DNA of 64,000 nucleotides, from positions 1,488,001 through 1,552,000 of the forward strand of contig CM068548.1 in the NCBI GenBank assembly GCA_035048495.1, written 5' to 3'. Source of the stretch: Euptelea pleiosperma. Its lineage: Eukaryota; Streptophyta; Magnoliopsida; Ranunculales; Eupteleaceae. Below, piece by piece: positions 43,777 through 55,169 of the stretch. Made by a program: the position numbers and the translations under genes. Numbering within the stretch: position 1 is the stretch's first letter; the number at the start of each line of letters is the position of its first letter. A model generated the notes under the pieces. That model saw only the letters and a list, made by a program, of their open reading frames with translations. It ran no database searches and was not told the origin of the DNA.

Positions 43777-45190
43777 GGCTGGGATAGAATGACTCATGCT
43801 ATTCTTACTAATAGAATGACTAACGGACGTCACATGCAATTGAGTTACTTGCTACTTTTTAGTGATGATATTCTTCTTTTCATGGATATCAACCACACAA
43901 AAAAGCAGCCCATTCCAACATTTGCAGCCTTGTGAAAAGTGGATTGCAAATTGAAAAATGTTGGACCATCCATTTTCACCGTTAAATTTAGGTCCATATT
44001 TGATAGGGTTAGAAGTATTAAAAATTACTGATTTTTGGTGAGGATGATCTCCATGGTGAGGAGATCATCCTCACCAAAAATCAGTTCTTAACTCATCTGC
44101 ATGTGGCCCCCACGTCCATTAGTAATCTATTAGTGAAGTCATGCTATTCTTACTAATAAAATGACTAATGGACGTGGGGGCTACATGCAGATGAGTTAAT
44201 TGCTAATTTTTGTTAACATGGATATCAACCACAAAAAAAGCAGCCCATTCCAACATTTGCAGCCTTGTGCAAAGTGGAGACCGCATATTGAGTTTTATAC
44301 TGTGGTGACCATCCTCACAAAAAAGCAGTTCATTTCGACATCTCTAACCTCATGAAAATTGACTTTAAGTTGAAAAGTCCAGGCCATCTAATTAAACCAT
44401 TATTTTTTTATACGGTTAGCAATGCCGAAATAGACTGATTTTTGTGTGATAATGATCATAATGGCAAAGACGACTAAATGTATGGTTGGATTGTACAACA
44501 TGATCTCTGTGGACCCAACTACCGGGTGTAAGAATTGGATGTAAGAAATGGGTGTAGCTCTCTTGACAGACTCATGTATATATGTAGGGCTGGGATAAAA
44601 TTACTAATGCTTTTTGTCTTGTAAAATGACATGCGGTTGTGGGGACAACATGCAAAGGGCTGGGATAAAGGTACTAATGTTTTTTGACTTATAAAATGAC
44701 ATGGTCGTGGGGACAACATGCAGATGAGTTAAGGGCTGATTTTTGGTGAGAATGATCTCCTCACCATGGAGGTCATCCTCACAAAAAATTAGCAATTTCG
44801 AAAAATTCTAACCCTCTCAAATATGGACCTAAATTTAACGGTGAAAAAGGATAGTCCAAATTTTTTTTACTTGCAATCGACTTTTCATAAGGTACAAATG
44901 TTGGAATGGGCGGATTTTTTGTGAGGTTGATATCCATGTTGAGAAGAATATCATCACTAAAAATCAGCCCTTAACTCATCTGCATGTGGACCACACTTCC
45001 ATTTGTCATTTTATGATCACAAAAGCATGAGTCAACGTATCCCAGCCCATATATCTGATTGTTTTTGTGAGGTTGATATCCTTGTTGAGAAGAAAATCAT
45101 CACTAAAAACAGCCCTTAACTCATATGCATGTGGGCCCAACGCACATGAGTCATTTTATGAGTCATAAAAGCATGGGCTGGGATATATAT
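43776..45190. mobile_element. Cluster of related MITEs with GGGCTGGGAT ends
   Basis: GGGCTGGGATAGAATGACTC starts at 43776 and its near complement (AGCATGAGTC..ATCCCAGCCC) ends at 45048, giving terminal inverted repeats 1.27 kb apart. Extra GGGCTGGGAT ends lie at 44587, 44657 and 45175. The inner block 'gatgatctccatggtgaggagatcatcc' is itself a palindrome (44040-44085) and recurs near 44750. 'cagcccattccaacatttgcagcc' occurs near 43905 and 44243. Probably several copies inserted into or duplicated within one another. Confidence 0.7.
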
Positions 45191-46019
45191 ATACAAATCA
45201 TTATTATATGAAAAACATGTACTTTATTCATATTATTAAACTATGCTGCTGTCAATGAATCCTATTTTTCAAGGTTTGCCGAATTAGACACTTTGCACCC
45301 GTGTCGGACTTTGATACCTGTACCTGTATTGATGTAACATAGTTCTTGAATAACACATTTCTGATGATCTTATAAAAAAACACGTTTTCACAGTTTGGGA
45401 ATATGAGGGGTGGGCCTGTGAAATAAGTACAAAGTTGTGTTATTGGGAAAATTTTGGACAAAAAGTTGGATTTGAATGGGTCAATGTGGCAATGAAGACT
45501 GCAAATTTTGGGATCAAGATGAAGTTCAGGAACGGTTAGAAAAACTGGACCATTATTGCCGAGCCATGGTAGGATAGCTCCATCATAATGCATTGTAGCC
45601 TTGTGGGTGATTTTAGGAATGCCAATTTAATAGTTAAATTATCTGCATGTGTTGTACCTTATTCTCTCTAATGTTCACAGCCTACTATCTTTGTCCTCTT
45701 TAGTGTATTACCAACATTTTCTGATCATGTGAATCCATGCGAAGAGAGTTACCATAGGTTTTATTGGCTGCCAACCTATCTGGGTTTGAGACCAGCAATG
45801 CAAGCCTAGATCTCAACCCTGATGGGATTGTAACCTAAATTTTATCTATGGCATTAATTTAAATTAAGGCTAAAGAAATTAAGGGTTACTACCGGACCAA
45901 ACTCGGCATATAAAACCATTACTCAAGTACTAAGTAGTGTGTCTGTGTCCCTTTATATGTTGTCTTATATCTGTTCAAGAATGAAGTTACTATGTCATAT
46001 TCTTTTGTTTATGCTGCAG

Positions 46020-46375
46020 ATCGAGTTATTTAGAGTCTTAAGGATGGCTTGGCGATGAACTTGCTTGAAAAGGCTAAAATGTGTATGATTCCGGTATATC
46101 TCTGTACGGTACTAAAATCAATTCTTTACATTAGTTACCCCCACTTTAGATACTTTCTAATTATGTACTTCACTTAAGTTTGCAGTTGAATGGTGGATGT
46201 AACATGTGGATGATAATTCGGGACGTATTATATAGTTGAGAGGATCTTCAATCAGAATATCATCTCTTCAGGTTGTGCCGGAATTCAACACCTCATTTTT
46301 AATACGGTGTAACGCATTGTAACTTTCGATTGTAAAGGAAGATTCGAGACAACGATTACAATTGAATACAATAAA
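46020..46375 (+). other. Candidate RTEL1 terminal non-coding exon and poly-A signal
   Basis: Follows the acceptor at 46019. AATAAA at 46370-46375 is a plausible poly-A signal, with T/G-rich DNA before it. Assignment rests on splice-site quality only. Confidence 0.35.
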
Positions 46376-47640
46376 CGTAAGAATTTTAGTGGAAGACTAG
46401 ATGTACAGGAGGCATCAGCTATTGCTTCACCAGCTTTCATTGCATAGAGGAGCGGGACAGTAACCCAGAATAGAGGAGCAAAGGGTTGCCCATCATATAA
46501 TAGTATGATTGTAATGATATGGAGTAGCAGGCAGCGATGACTGGTAATAGTATAGCATTGGTGCTGAGTTTAGTAGCTACGGCAATTGTATTTGCAGTTC
46601 TGCTCTGATTCAGATGCTGGTGATAGAATGGAGTTGTCAAATTGTCATTGCTAGGGAGAGTGACAATGAGAATTACTATACCAATAGTTGTGCCAAGTAC
46701 GGCTTTCAAACGATATGCGAGTTTTGGAGAATTTGGACTTGAGGTAGCTGCAATGATCTTCTGTGGCTCGTAAAGTATTTTTTCTTGCACACTTGTGTTC
46801 ATAATTCTTCATGTTGTTAGTGCTTGCAATGGAATATTTAGTAATGATTACAGTTAAACGGTGTATACTTCTCATAGATGGTGCTTAACACAATTAATGA
46901 AATGATACTTCTGAGTTATTGCATGGTTCTATGATACGGGTTTTTTGTACTACAATACACTAGGGGTGTCAACTGGTTGGGTACAAGTATATCTATGCTC
47001 GACTTAATTTCTTTCAGGTCTAAAATGTATATGAACCTGACCGATCAACTCATGCATTGCCTATTGACGTGGTGGTAAGAAAATGCGTATGCTAGTGTTC
47101 TGGATATGCCTGTCAGCGGCTGAAGAGATGGAACTAGATATGACTAAATTGCCGAATATGTTGGGTACTGGATACCCATTGACACTCCTAGCTTGGCACA
47201 TGATTTTGATCAACGAAAACTTCTACAGAAACAATTAAGAAGTTGACTTTTTCGAGATCCAAACTTTCTTTTAATATATTTGGATCCAGAGAGTTCGGGC
47301 ATCTTTGTAAGATGTGTAGCAGGTTTGCTCCATTTAACCCTTTCACTTGAATTTGCCAGAAATGGAAATGGGTGCGGGAAACGGTGAAGGAAATGGACCC
47401 CAAACATTTCATGTGTAGCTAGAAATGGGAACGGATTTTGAAACATGTTCATTGAAACATACTAGGAACGGGCGGGGAGACAATGAGAGAATTGATATGG
47501 GAAATGTTAAGTAATTTTCCGGTGGGTCTACTCTCAATTAACTATAGGATAATTCTATCCCATGGATAACTGGACAAAAACTATATTGTTGAGGCCATTA
47601 ATCACTTGATTCAGGAGATCTATGTGATTCCCTTAGTATT
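46376..47640. other. Unassigned intergenic DNA
   Basis: A 121-codon minus frame at 46437-46802 has some hydrophobic stretches but no recognised family. Partly repeated words occur at 47210-47450. No element was delimited. Confidence 0.35.
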
Positions 47641-49339
47641 TGATACGAAAAGACGTAGAGGGGGTGAATAGGTCTATTTTTAAAAATAATTGTTAAGTTG
47701 ATTATAACAAAGTAATAAATAACTTAAAGCAAGTGCGGAAAACTAATCAAGTTAAGCAAATAAGGGAGATAGAGACAAACAATGTATAGTACAATGGTTG
47801 AACGCCGTAACACCTACATCCATTCTCTAAAAGCTCCAACGAATTATCACCTTTTTAATTCAATCACATAAAAAACCTTACACTGATTGAATAAGGTAAG
47901 GACCCGGTTTCGATCGCAATCGATAAAATAGAGTTAGGTCGCAACCTAACTCTTACTTAGTCAAGACACTACTTGACTCAAGCAACATAATAAAGTAAAG
48001 AGATGAAGCATTCCAATATGAGGAGTGTATCTAGAGAGAAGGCTACCAACAAACAAAGTTACCCCTAGACGCAGATCAAGAGGAACGGATACTTCGATGT
48101 AGTTGAAACCCAAAGTGGAGTAAACGCCAACTCAGATAACTAAGTAAGATGATCTGGAGATCACAAGCTCAAATAAAGATCTCTTCAAGAATAAAGGTAG
48201 AAGGCCTAAGTGATATTTCTCACAAACAAAGAAACCCTAAAGAGGCTCACAAGAACCAATGAGAAAGGTGTAAGGAAAAGTGAAGGAGGGGAGGGGTAGT
48301 TATAGGAGAAGGGTTTGGATCGGATTGGGCGCGTGCCAAGGGAAAGGTCGATTTCTTTGCAGGGTGGTCGACCTTTTCCTGGAATTTCACGCCCAAAGGT
48401 GCAGTTGCTTGACCACTATGACTGGTCGACCTTTCCCTCCAAAAGAGAAGATTTAAGCTTTGTTAATTCCAGATTAGGGTCAAAGGTCTATAGACGGGTG
48501 GGGGATAGTTTTATGTCCATCCAAAGAAAGCTAACAGGTTGACGAGAATCCTCCGAGTCTTCAAGGCTCTGATATTTTCAGCACTCCAAGTTCTTTCGAA
48601 TTGAGTGTTTGGATCACCAAGTCAAATTCACCACTCGGTTTGATGAAGATATGTGATCTCTCATATTAAATGTTACATATAAGAAACATAGAGATTTCTT
48701 GGAATTGACGACACAATGATTATTTCTTTATCAATCTACCTTTTTTCCAATTCCAAGACAAAATAAATCGGTTCTCCCCCTATTATCCGAAACTAATGTT
48801 AATTAGACTCTTGAGAAAAAAAGAGAGGCACCAACACAACTTTGAAGGTAACCTGTACAACATAGACAAAGGCGCCAAAAAAAAAGCTAGGAATTTTACT
48901 CCCCCTTTAAATGAACAAAGTCAAAGATTTTTAATTAAGGTTTTGAGAGAATCAAAGAGTCACAATGAGTTATCCAAGTGACAGATAAAAATCCTTATAA
49001 TTCAAAGAGTCCAATGTCTCAAAGGAGAGTTGCACAAATCTGAGTACCAATAGTGCAGTCTAAAAGAGTTGACTAACACAAAGTCACTCCACAGTGCCAA
49101 GCAACTAAAGTTGTTTTGGCCAAAATACCCCAGGTACATACCAAAGTGGTTCAAATTTCAACTTTCCTTCCAAATTTCGAAAGTACCAAGTACTTATGTT
49201 AACCATGTCAAACATGTCAACCAATCAAATTTACCAATGTTAACCATGGCAAACATGTCAACCAATCAAAATTTCAATGTCACAACCATTCTTCAAAAAC
49301 CACAAATTTAAGCCATGCCATAACCATACCAAAGTATCA
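47641..49339 (-). mobile_element. LTR of a SIRE-like copia element
   Basis: 1699 bases from TGATACGAAAAG to CCAAAGTATCA. On the minus strand this is TGATAC...GTATCA, and it is preceded by a polypurine tract AAAAGGGGGAGAATTTG (49357 to 49341) after 'tttgtcaattcatgac', wording typical of SIRE-type elements. So this is the 3' LTR of a minus-strand element whose remaining RT lies to the right. CACCCCCTCTACGTC near its end is also typical. No protein frame of note. Confidence 0.72.
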
Positions 49340-49439
49340 CAAATTCTCCCCCTTTTGTCATGAATTGACAAAGGAGGACAAATTAGAATAGTGATACTAC
49401 TTTTCTATCTCTGATGATACAAGTCACACAAATAGGCAT

Positions 49440-50590
49440 AATATATATACTGAGGAGTCAAAGACCACAAGAGTTCTGAGTCAATAGATTTTCCCGTAGG
49501 ATAGGAGTAGTAGATGTTTAGACGATTCTAGACCAATTTTTTTGACAAGCTCTTTGGTATATTTCGATTGGGTTGTGAAGATACCATTAAGTTGTTGCTT
49601 GAATTGGAGTCCCATAAAGAAATTGAGTTCGCCTTCTATACTCATTTCAAATTCTGATTCCAACGCATATTTCTGTAGCCGAGGCGCGCCCCTTAGGCTC
49701 CAGGCACGCGCTTCGGGCTCCAGGCACACCTAAAGCGCCTTAGAAGGGTCAAGGTGAGGTGCGTTTGGTAAGGGGCGCGCCTCAAATCAGGCTCCAGGCA
49801 CATCAGGCGAGCGCCTCACTAAAATATATATTTTTTTGTAAAAATTTTGTTCTTTGGCCTATTATATTAAACATCGGTGTGATAGGAGAGATACAATTGA
49901 ACCTATCTCATTGAAAGACATTGATGAAAGCAATGAATGACTATTTGGGGAGATGGAAATAGAAGGTGGAGTAGCAGAAAATGAATTGGTGTTTGAGGAT
50001 ATGGAGTATTGTTGCGAGAGTTGTTGGTGAATCAACATCCAATACTAGATCATGATCAAGGTCAAGAGTAAGAGCAAGGGCTTTAATTAGGGAGCGGGAG
50101 CCAGAAGAAGAAGAGGCCAATTCGGAGGAGACAGAAGAAGAATATATTGAGGATGCTAACACATCTGATGATGATGGGATGAAGTTAATGATTATATTTT
50201 AAATGATGGTGATGTTAACTAGAACTAATTGTGGGCTATTTGAAATTTTGAACATTTGCTATCTTATATGTTTTATGGTTTTTTGGTTACTTGTTTTGTA
50301 TTAGATAATGACAATGTTAACTAGAATTGCTTTTGGGTTACTTGAGATTTTCGATATTTGCTATCTTTTATGTTTTATGGCCTAATGATTACTTATTTTG
50401 TTATTTTATGATGTTAGTTTTCTTTATTTTTTTATATTTCTTATAACTTTTAATATTGCGCCTCGCTTCAATCAGGCACGTGCCTCGCCTTGCGCCTTTA
50501 ACTACCTTGACGCAATTGTTCAGTTGTGGATCCAAACACAATGTTATCTACATAGATTTGAGCAGGTTGCAACTCCAGCAATGTTTGAGA
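49440..50590 (-). pseudogene. SIRE-like copia RT fragment split by a hAT remnant
   Basis: Minus strand 50590-50510 reads QIYVDNIVFGSTTEQL, the catalytic region with YVDN in place of YVDD. After the hAT copy, 49670-49481 continues KYALESEFEMSIEGELNFFM and GLQFKQQLNGIFTTQSKYTK, the conserved RT segment downstream. Only this part of the polyprotein remains; the polymerase site is mutated. Confidence 0.8.
49671..50509 (+). mobile_element. hAT-derived element with transposase tail (copy 2)
   Basis: 839 bases, same family as 23598-24475. Ends TTCTGTAGCCGAGGCGCG and, complemented, CAAGGTAGTTAAAGGCGC. The flanks ACGCATAT (49663-49670) and ACGCAATT (50510-50517) are a decayed 8-base duplication (6 of 8). 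It contains the same transposase tail ([31 protein letters not shown]) with stops and a deletion. It entered the copia RT remnant. Confidence 0.8.
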
Positions 50591-51778
50591 GGAGGTGTTA
50601 CACTTTGGCCGATTTCAATGGAGGTTTTGCCGGCGAGTTGCAGCGGTGAGAGGAGAGTTGCAAGTGAGGCGGTTTGATGGAGGTGAACTAGTCCGGTTTT
50701 GAGAGAGAAGAGAGTGGGGAGAATGTATGGGTGAGAGAGAGGGAGACGGCTAGGGAGAGAACCGTGGAAGAGATATGAGAGCTTATTAGGGTTAGGTCTC
50801 CCCTTTTAAATAGAAGATATATTCTCCCGTTTTGAGACCGTCTTGCCCTTTTCTTTTCCAGAAATGTCCTCAGCCACATGCCATCTATTCTTTTTGTAAA
50901 TTAATCTTCCTTCGATCAACACCATCCATCCCTTAGATGTTTCTTTCATTATCTAGCCCAACTTGTCGACACGCGAGCGATTTGTGGGCCCACACTTTAT
51001 AATCTAACTTGATTAGTGATTCAAGGCCTTTGGATTTAAGCATTTTTCAATTCTTCATTGGCTTCAATTCGTGGACATGCGTCCATGGACCAATCGTAGA
51101 TCAACACAGGTTGCTATTCTCCACTGTTTTAATATTTTTAGCAACTTCCCTAGGTCAACAATAGAATGCTCTTTGCATATCGCTATATACCACTTAGCAT
51201 CTCCTTGAATTAATGGTCCTAAGCCTTTAATACACCGTGTGTGCTTTCTTGTTCTCATTTCTTTTCCGAGTCGCCCATGGCCCAACTTTTCTCCATCGTT
51301 TGATTCATGCTTCATCGATTTAGTTATTTGACAACTTGTTCTGTAAGTTGGTCCTTTGACTCTGTCTGGGAGCTTCGTGGCTCACTTTAGGGTTCTTTGA
51401 TCTTTGATCTGGCATTGTGATCTTCTGATTTGGCGTACACTTGGCCTATCTCTTGATGGCATTACATGTTGGCTTTTTAAGCTTTGAGAGAAGGCTTCCG
51501 TGATTAATCGTGGGTCCGCAAGTATCGAAAATCGTCCGATTGGGTTTCCTGTAACAGTGAAAATGCATAATGAGACTTAATCAAAATGGCTTCATATCTA
51601 GACTTCTGAGAATGTGTTTAATTCATGCAAATAACTCATGTTTTTCAAAAAAGTGTGTTCTACGCAATGAAACGAACTTTTACATAGAAAAGTTGATAAA
51701 AATGAAAGTTTTACGTAGGAGAGTATGATAATGCTAAAAGGATAATGGTGGAAAATACACATTTTTAAGCGAATCTCA
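50560..51778 (-). mobile_element. Partial LTR, family W (inverted)
   Basis: On the minus strand it starts TGAGATTCGCTTAAAAATG at 51778 and parallels the complete W LTR (56887-59738). Shared blocks include 'gcgtagaacacactttt', 'gaagtctagatatgaag', 'caaagcttaaa.agcc', a TTTAAAAGG TATA-like box and 'cgccgg..gttgca'. It is truncated at about 50560 where copia RT sequence begins. Shadow frames such as 51064-51315 are not genes. Confidence 0.75.
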
Positions 51779-51784
51779 CTTTTA

Positions 51785-52085
51785 ACGTCACATGGGATGT
51801 AGAGGCAGAAGAAGATTCTGATGACTCTAGTGACGATGAAAGGTTTGAAAAGTTTACAGCTTTTATTGCCAAATTAGTGAGCCCGATTGGATCTTAAGAA
51901 GAATTCAGAAATGATGATGTGGAGGGTTTTGAAGACTCCTACAATGGGGATTCTGACGACTCAATAGTTGGCGTACATGAGTTGTATGAGGAGTCAATAA
52001 AATTCATCAAAGCCAACAAGATTCTAATTGAAAGAGTCAAAATTTTGGACCTGAGCTCGAAAAGGGCTTTGCAAGTGGACACAAA
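51785..52085 (+). pseudogene. SIRE-like copia gag C-terminal fragment
   Basis: Reads VTWDVEAEEDSDDSSDDERF, FTAFIAKLVSP, then after a TAA VHELYEESIKFIKANKILIE. A TW(D/S)-acidic stretch followed by a LYEES..K coiled segment is typical of the SIRE-type gag tail after the zinc knuckle. It abuts the W LTR on its left. Confidence 0.6.
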
Positions 52086-52470
52086 AATTAATATTGGGTC
52101 GAATCCACTCATATTTCCTTATTTCTCATTTTCTTGATTTAGATTTCTTGTTTTTCCCCAGTTTTCACATTTTCTTGGGAAAAATGGGATTGTTCTTTTG
52201 GTTCCTCCCATTTTTGGTCCTAATGGCGATTGGGACTCACCGACAGAGGAATGTAGTCCGGTCGAACTCAGATATGCCTCAACTACACACTAGAGGTTCG
52301 AGAGCACGGCAGAATGAGTAACCCTCGACACTTGCACAGACTATGCAACGAGGAGAGTCATCACGAGGAGTAGGCCGAGCCTGAGTTGGTCCCCCTACTC
52401 GTTCTTTATCTGCTTTGGCTTTCCATCAGTATGGGATTTTCCAAAAACGTAAATGTATTATAGAGCATTG
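52086..52470. other. Unassigned sequence
   Basis: Short frames (52094-52321) without recognisable domains. Probably retroelement debris. Confidence 0.3.
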
Positions 52471-52510
52471 TGTCACGTGTAATACGCCAGATTTTCTAGT
52501 GGGCTTTTGA

Positions 52511-52631
52511 GGCCCATTTGAGAGATTTTCAAGCCCATTTGGAAACCCACAGGCCTCATATTTGAGTTTCGGCCCATTTTGGGAGACTTTGAGCCCATTT
52601 GGAGATCCACGGGCCTCTTCTTCGGGTTTTG
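52511..52631. repeat. 60 bp tandem repeat pair
   Basis: Two successive units carry GCCCATTTG followed by a purine-rich stretch, a second GCCCATTTGGA.A, CCAC.GGCCTC and GTTT.GG. Confidence 0.75.
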
Positions 52632-53819
52632 GGCCATTATGGATCACTCATCAGACTATTATTTTAGTAAGTGGATCCCTTGTATATTCAATCTGGCTCA
52701 TTAATTTGGAGTTCGTGGGCCATTCCGATTGGCTAGATCGGCGTTGGATGAAACTGGTTCTCGAATGAACCATAGGATCACTCGGATATCCAATTTCAAC
52801 CATAGATCGCGCTCGGATATCCAATATCGGCCATAGATCGTGCAGTCTACAGACACCGCATGATCCGCGGGCTAGAAATTATCAGGGGTTGATTCTATTG
52901 CATGAACCTTATCTTCCTAGCAAAGGTTGAACTATTTAGTGTGAGACAACCCTTTTGTGGGTTACTAGGACCTACTAGTGTAACCCTTTAGTCGTGTGAT
53001 GGTTTTCATGGGCCTAACTTTAGTTAGTTGGGCCGGTCCACCTCTTTCTTAAGAAACCATTTCCTATCTCGGTCCACCCTTCTGAAGTCCATATACCTTA
53101 GTGGCTCAACCAACAACCTCTTTTGTGGGTGGGCCATTATTATTCTAGGCTAGTTCAACTCATCCACTTGGCCAAGTCTTCCTTGGAAAAAAAAAAAATT
53201 CCTCGCAGCCTAGGCCCATCTATACAACACTCTCACCATGGCTCATGCTCATCTGTCTTAAGCCCAATCACCTTGGCCCAAGCCCATGCAAATGTTTCCT
53301 GTCCAACCATCGCAACAGCATCATAGAGCTCAATTTCCACCCCGTGGATCTCACATTCAGCCACTAGTTTTCCTTCAATCCACCACCCTCCCTCAACACA
53401 AATCAGCATGCAAACCAGGCACATCCCACCACCACGTCACCTTCTTTCTCTCTCCTAAGAACAAAACCATTTTTTCGTTAGAAACGGATTGGACCAGCGC
53501 ACTGTACCTCTCTACGCACCAACTCCTAACCGTTGGATAGACCTTCAATCCTTGTCCTTCTCTTCATCCACCTCTCAACCCTTTCATCCACGTCTGCTTC
53601 CTTCTCATGCGCGCATGCCACACACGATACAACTAAACCATTATCCCTGTCGTGCTCTATAGGCCAATCATGTCCACCACCTCAGTCCCTCCCTGCCATT
53701 AAACCATTTTGTTAACCACTAATATTCCTTCAATCCACTTCCTATTCTAATGCCCGTGGGTACCATAATTTCACCACCATGGCACGTGGCAGATTCGGGG
53801 AATGATAGTCCTTCATTGG

Positions 53820-54130
53820 ACACACCATAGGAGTATAGACCAGTTGGCGGCTCGTGAACAGCTGGCGGCCCGAGACTAGCTGGCAGCCTATGACCAAGTG
53901 GCGGCTCATGACCAGCCGGCGGTTCGTAACCAGCTGGCGGCCTTTGACAAGCTGGCGGCTCATGACTGGCTGGCGGCTTGTAACCAGCTAGCGGCTCATG
54001 ACCAACTAGTAGCTCATCACCAGCTGGCGGCTCAACCAATTGGCGCCCTAAGATCTCCTGAAGATCCCGGACCACGTGACAACCCAATTCCAGCCGGCGG
54101 CCTAGAACCAGTTGGCAGACCATGATCACT
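53820..54130. repeat. 24 bp minisatellite (CTGGCGGCTCATGACCAG type)
   Basis: Around twelve imperfect units of about 24 bases in the LTR U3 region, in front of the TATA box. Internal words GACCAGCTGGC are partly palindromic. Copy-number change here would alter U3 length. Confidence 0.85.
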
Positions 54131-54374
54131 AGACGGTCCTGGATCGTCAAACTGGGCAAATCCACCAGTCGAGCAGGATTGGTCAGATATTCATGGGCCC
54201 CGGGACAAAGACATGGTTCTAAAACGGACAAGAGTGGCCTGGGCCGGCCCTCTCTTTTGGGGACAAAGAGGGACACTCAGCAAACACAGAAATAGCCCGC
54301 TAACAGGAAGCGAGAGAGAACAAAAGTGAGCGGGCCAATGAAAAGAGATGTGAAAACAGAACAGAGAGGGGGTC

Positions 54375-54382
54375 TATAAATA
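54375..54382 (+). promoter_or_regulatory. TATA box of the gypsy LTR
   Basis: TATAAATA followed by 'gaggacccctccctt' about 30 bases before a plausible RNA start in 'acagagagatgac'. Confidence 0.6.
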
Positions 54383-54927
54383 GAGGACCCCTCCCTTACA
54401 GAGAGATGACTTTTTCCCCAAAAACAACTCCCTCTTAAGAGAAGGGAATAGAATTCCTTGCAAAGGGAGAGAAGAGGTGAACCAAATCAGATCCAAAAGA
54501 GAGAGAGATCGGGGAAGGGAAAATCAGAAACTACCTTTCTCTTTCCTGGAGAGATAATCTTTAAGTGTGTCTTGCCGTAGTGGAGCCTTTTCCGACTTGA
54601 TCGTTGGAGTGTCTTTGGCAGGTACACCACCCCCTTTGCTTCGGAGGATGCGATCGAGGAGTAGGAGCGGATCTGGAGTTGCAGCGGGCGACATGATGGA
54701 GTCTTGAAGATGGAGAAGGCTTTCTACAGCCACTCTCTTGTTGGCAACCAACTTCAACCTTGCGCAGGCGACTTTCCTTGAGTCGGACATCCTTCACTTG
54801 CGATTTGTAAAGCTGTTTGGGGTGTGAAGAGGTTTTATGTATTAAAAGAAAAGATTTCATTAATAGAGAATATCTGTTGACTTTGAGGGTGGAAGGGTGA
54901 GATTACAGTTTTTACCCCTACATCTTT

Positions 54928-54944
54928 TGGCGCAGTCTGTGGAA
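54928..54944 (+). other. Gypsy primer binding site
   Basis: TGGCGCAGTCTGTGGAA resembles the TGGCGCCGTCTGTGGGG primer site used by Tat/Ogre-type elements (tRNA-Arg-type, family knowledge), with a few changes. It follows the LTR end after five bases. Confidence 0.65.
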
Positions 54945-55169
54945 AGCGACAAGAAGCTTCCTAGCGTGATAGAGAAAAAGCGATGGTGATAACAACGGCG
55001 AGGAGCATCCGGTAAAGCATCGAGACGTAACAAGGAGTTGACAGAGGAACTCCGCCTTAGAAGAGTCTGACCTCAGGAACCATCGGTACACAGAAAGAAA
55101 TGAATCCCTCACCAAGAGGGTAGCAGAGCCAGACCCCACTTACTACGGTGGAAGCTCCCAATCTTCGGA

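Larger units (their letters stand above)
42894..46019 (+). other. Possible 3' UTR intron of RTEL1
   Basis: GTAAGA at 42894 and a pyrimidine-rich acceptor TATGCTGCAG ending 46019 could bound a 3.1 kb intron in the 3' UTR. It would contain the AT microsatellite and the MITE cluster. No transcript evidence is available here. Confidence 0.4.
52471..54922 (+). mobile_element. Probable 5' LTR of the Tat-type gypsy element
   Basis: The right end CCCCTACA at 54922 is fixed by the primer site that follows. The left end is tentative: TGTCACGTG at 52471 gives TGT...ACA and 2.45 kb. It contains a 60-base repeat pair with GCCCATTTGRGAGA words (52511-52631), the CTGGCGGCTCATGACCAG minisatellite (53820-54120), and TATAAATA at 54375-54382. 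No protein gene is supported; the 185-codon minus frame 53719-54276 is a product of the minisatellite. Confidence 0.5.

Noticed and set aside
46437..46802. 121-codon minus frame with hydrophobic stretches as a small membrane protein
   Set aside because: No family match, no conserved neighbour and it lies near the candidate RTEL1 3' end; likely chance.
53719..54276. 185-codon minus frame with repeated Pro/Glu/His units
   Set aside because: Created by the 24 bp minisatellite in the gypsy LTR; no start context or homology.
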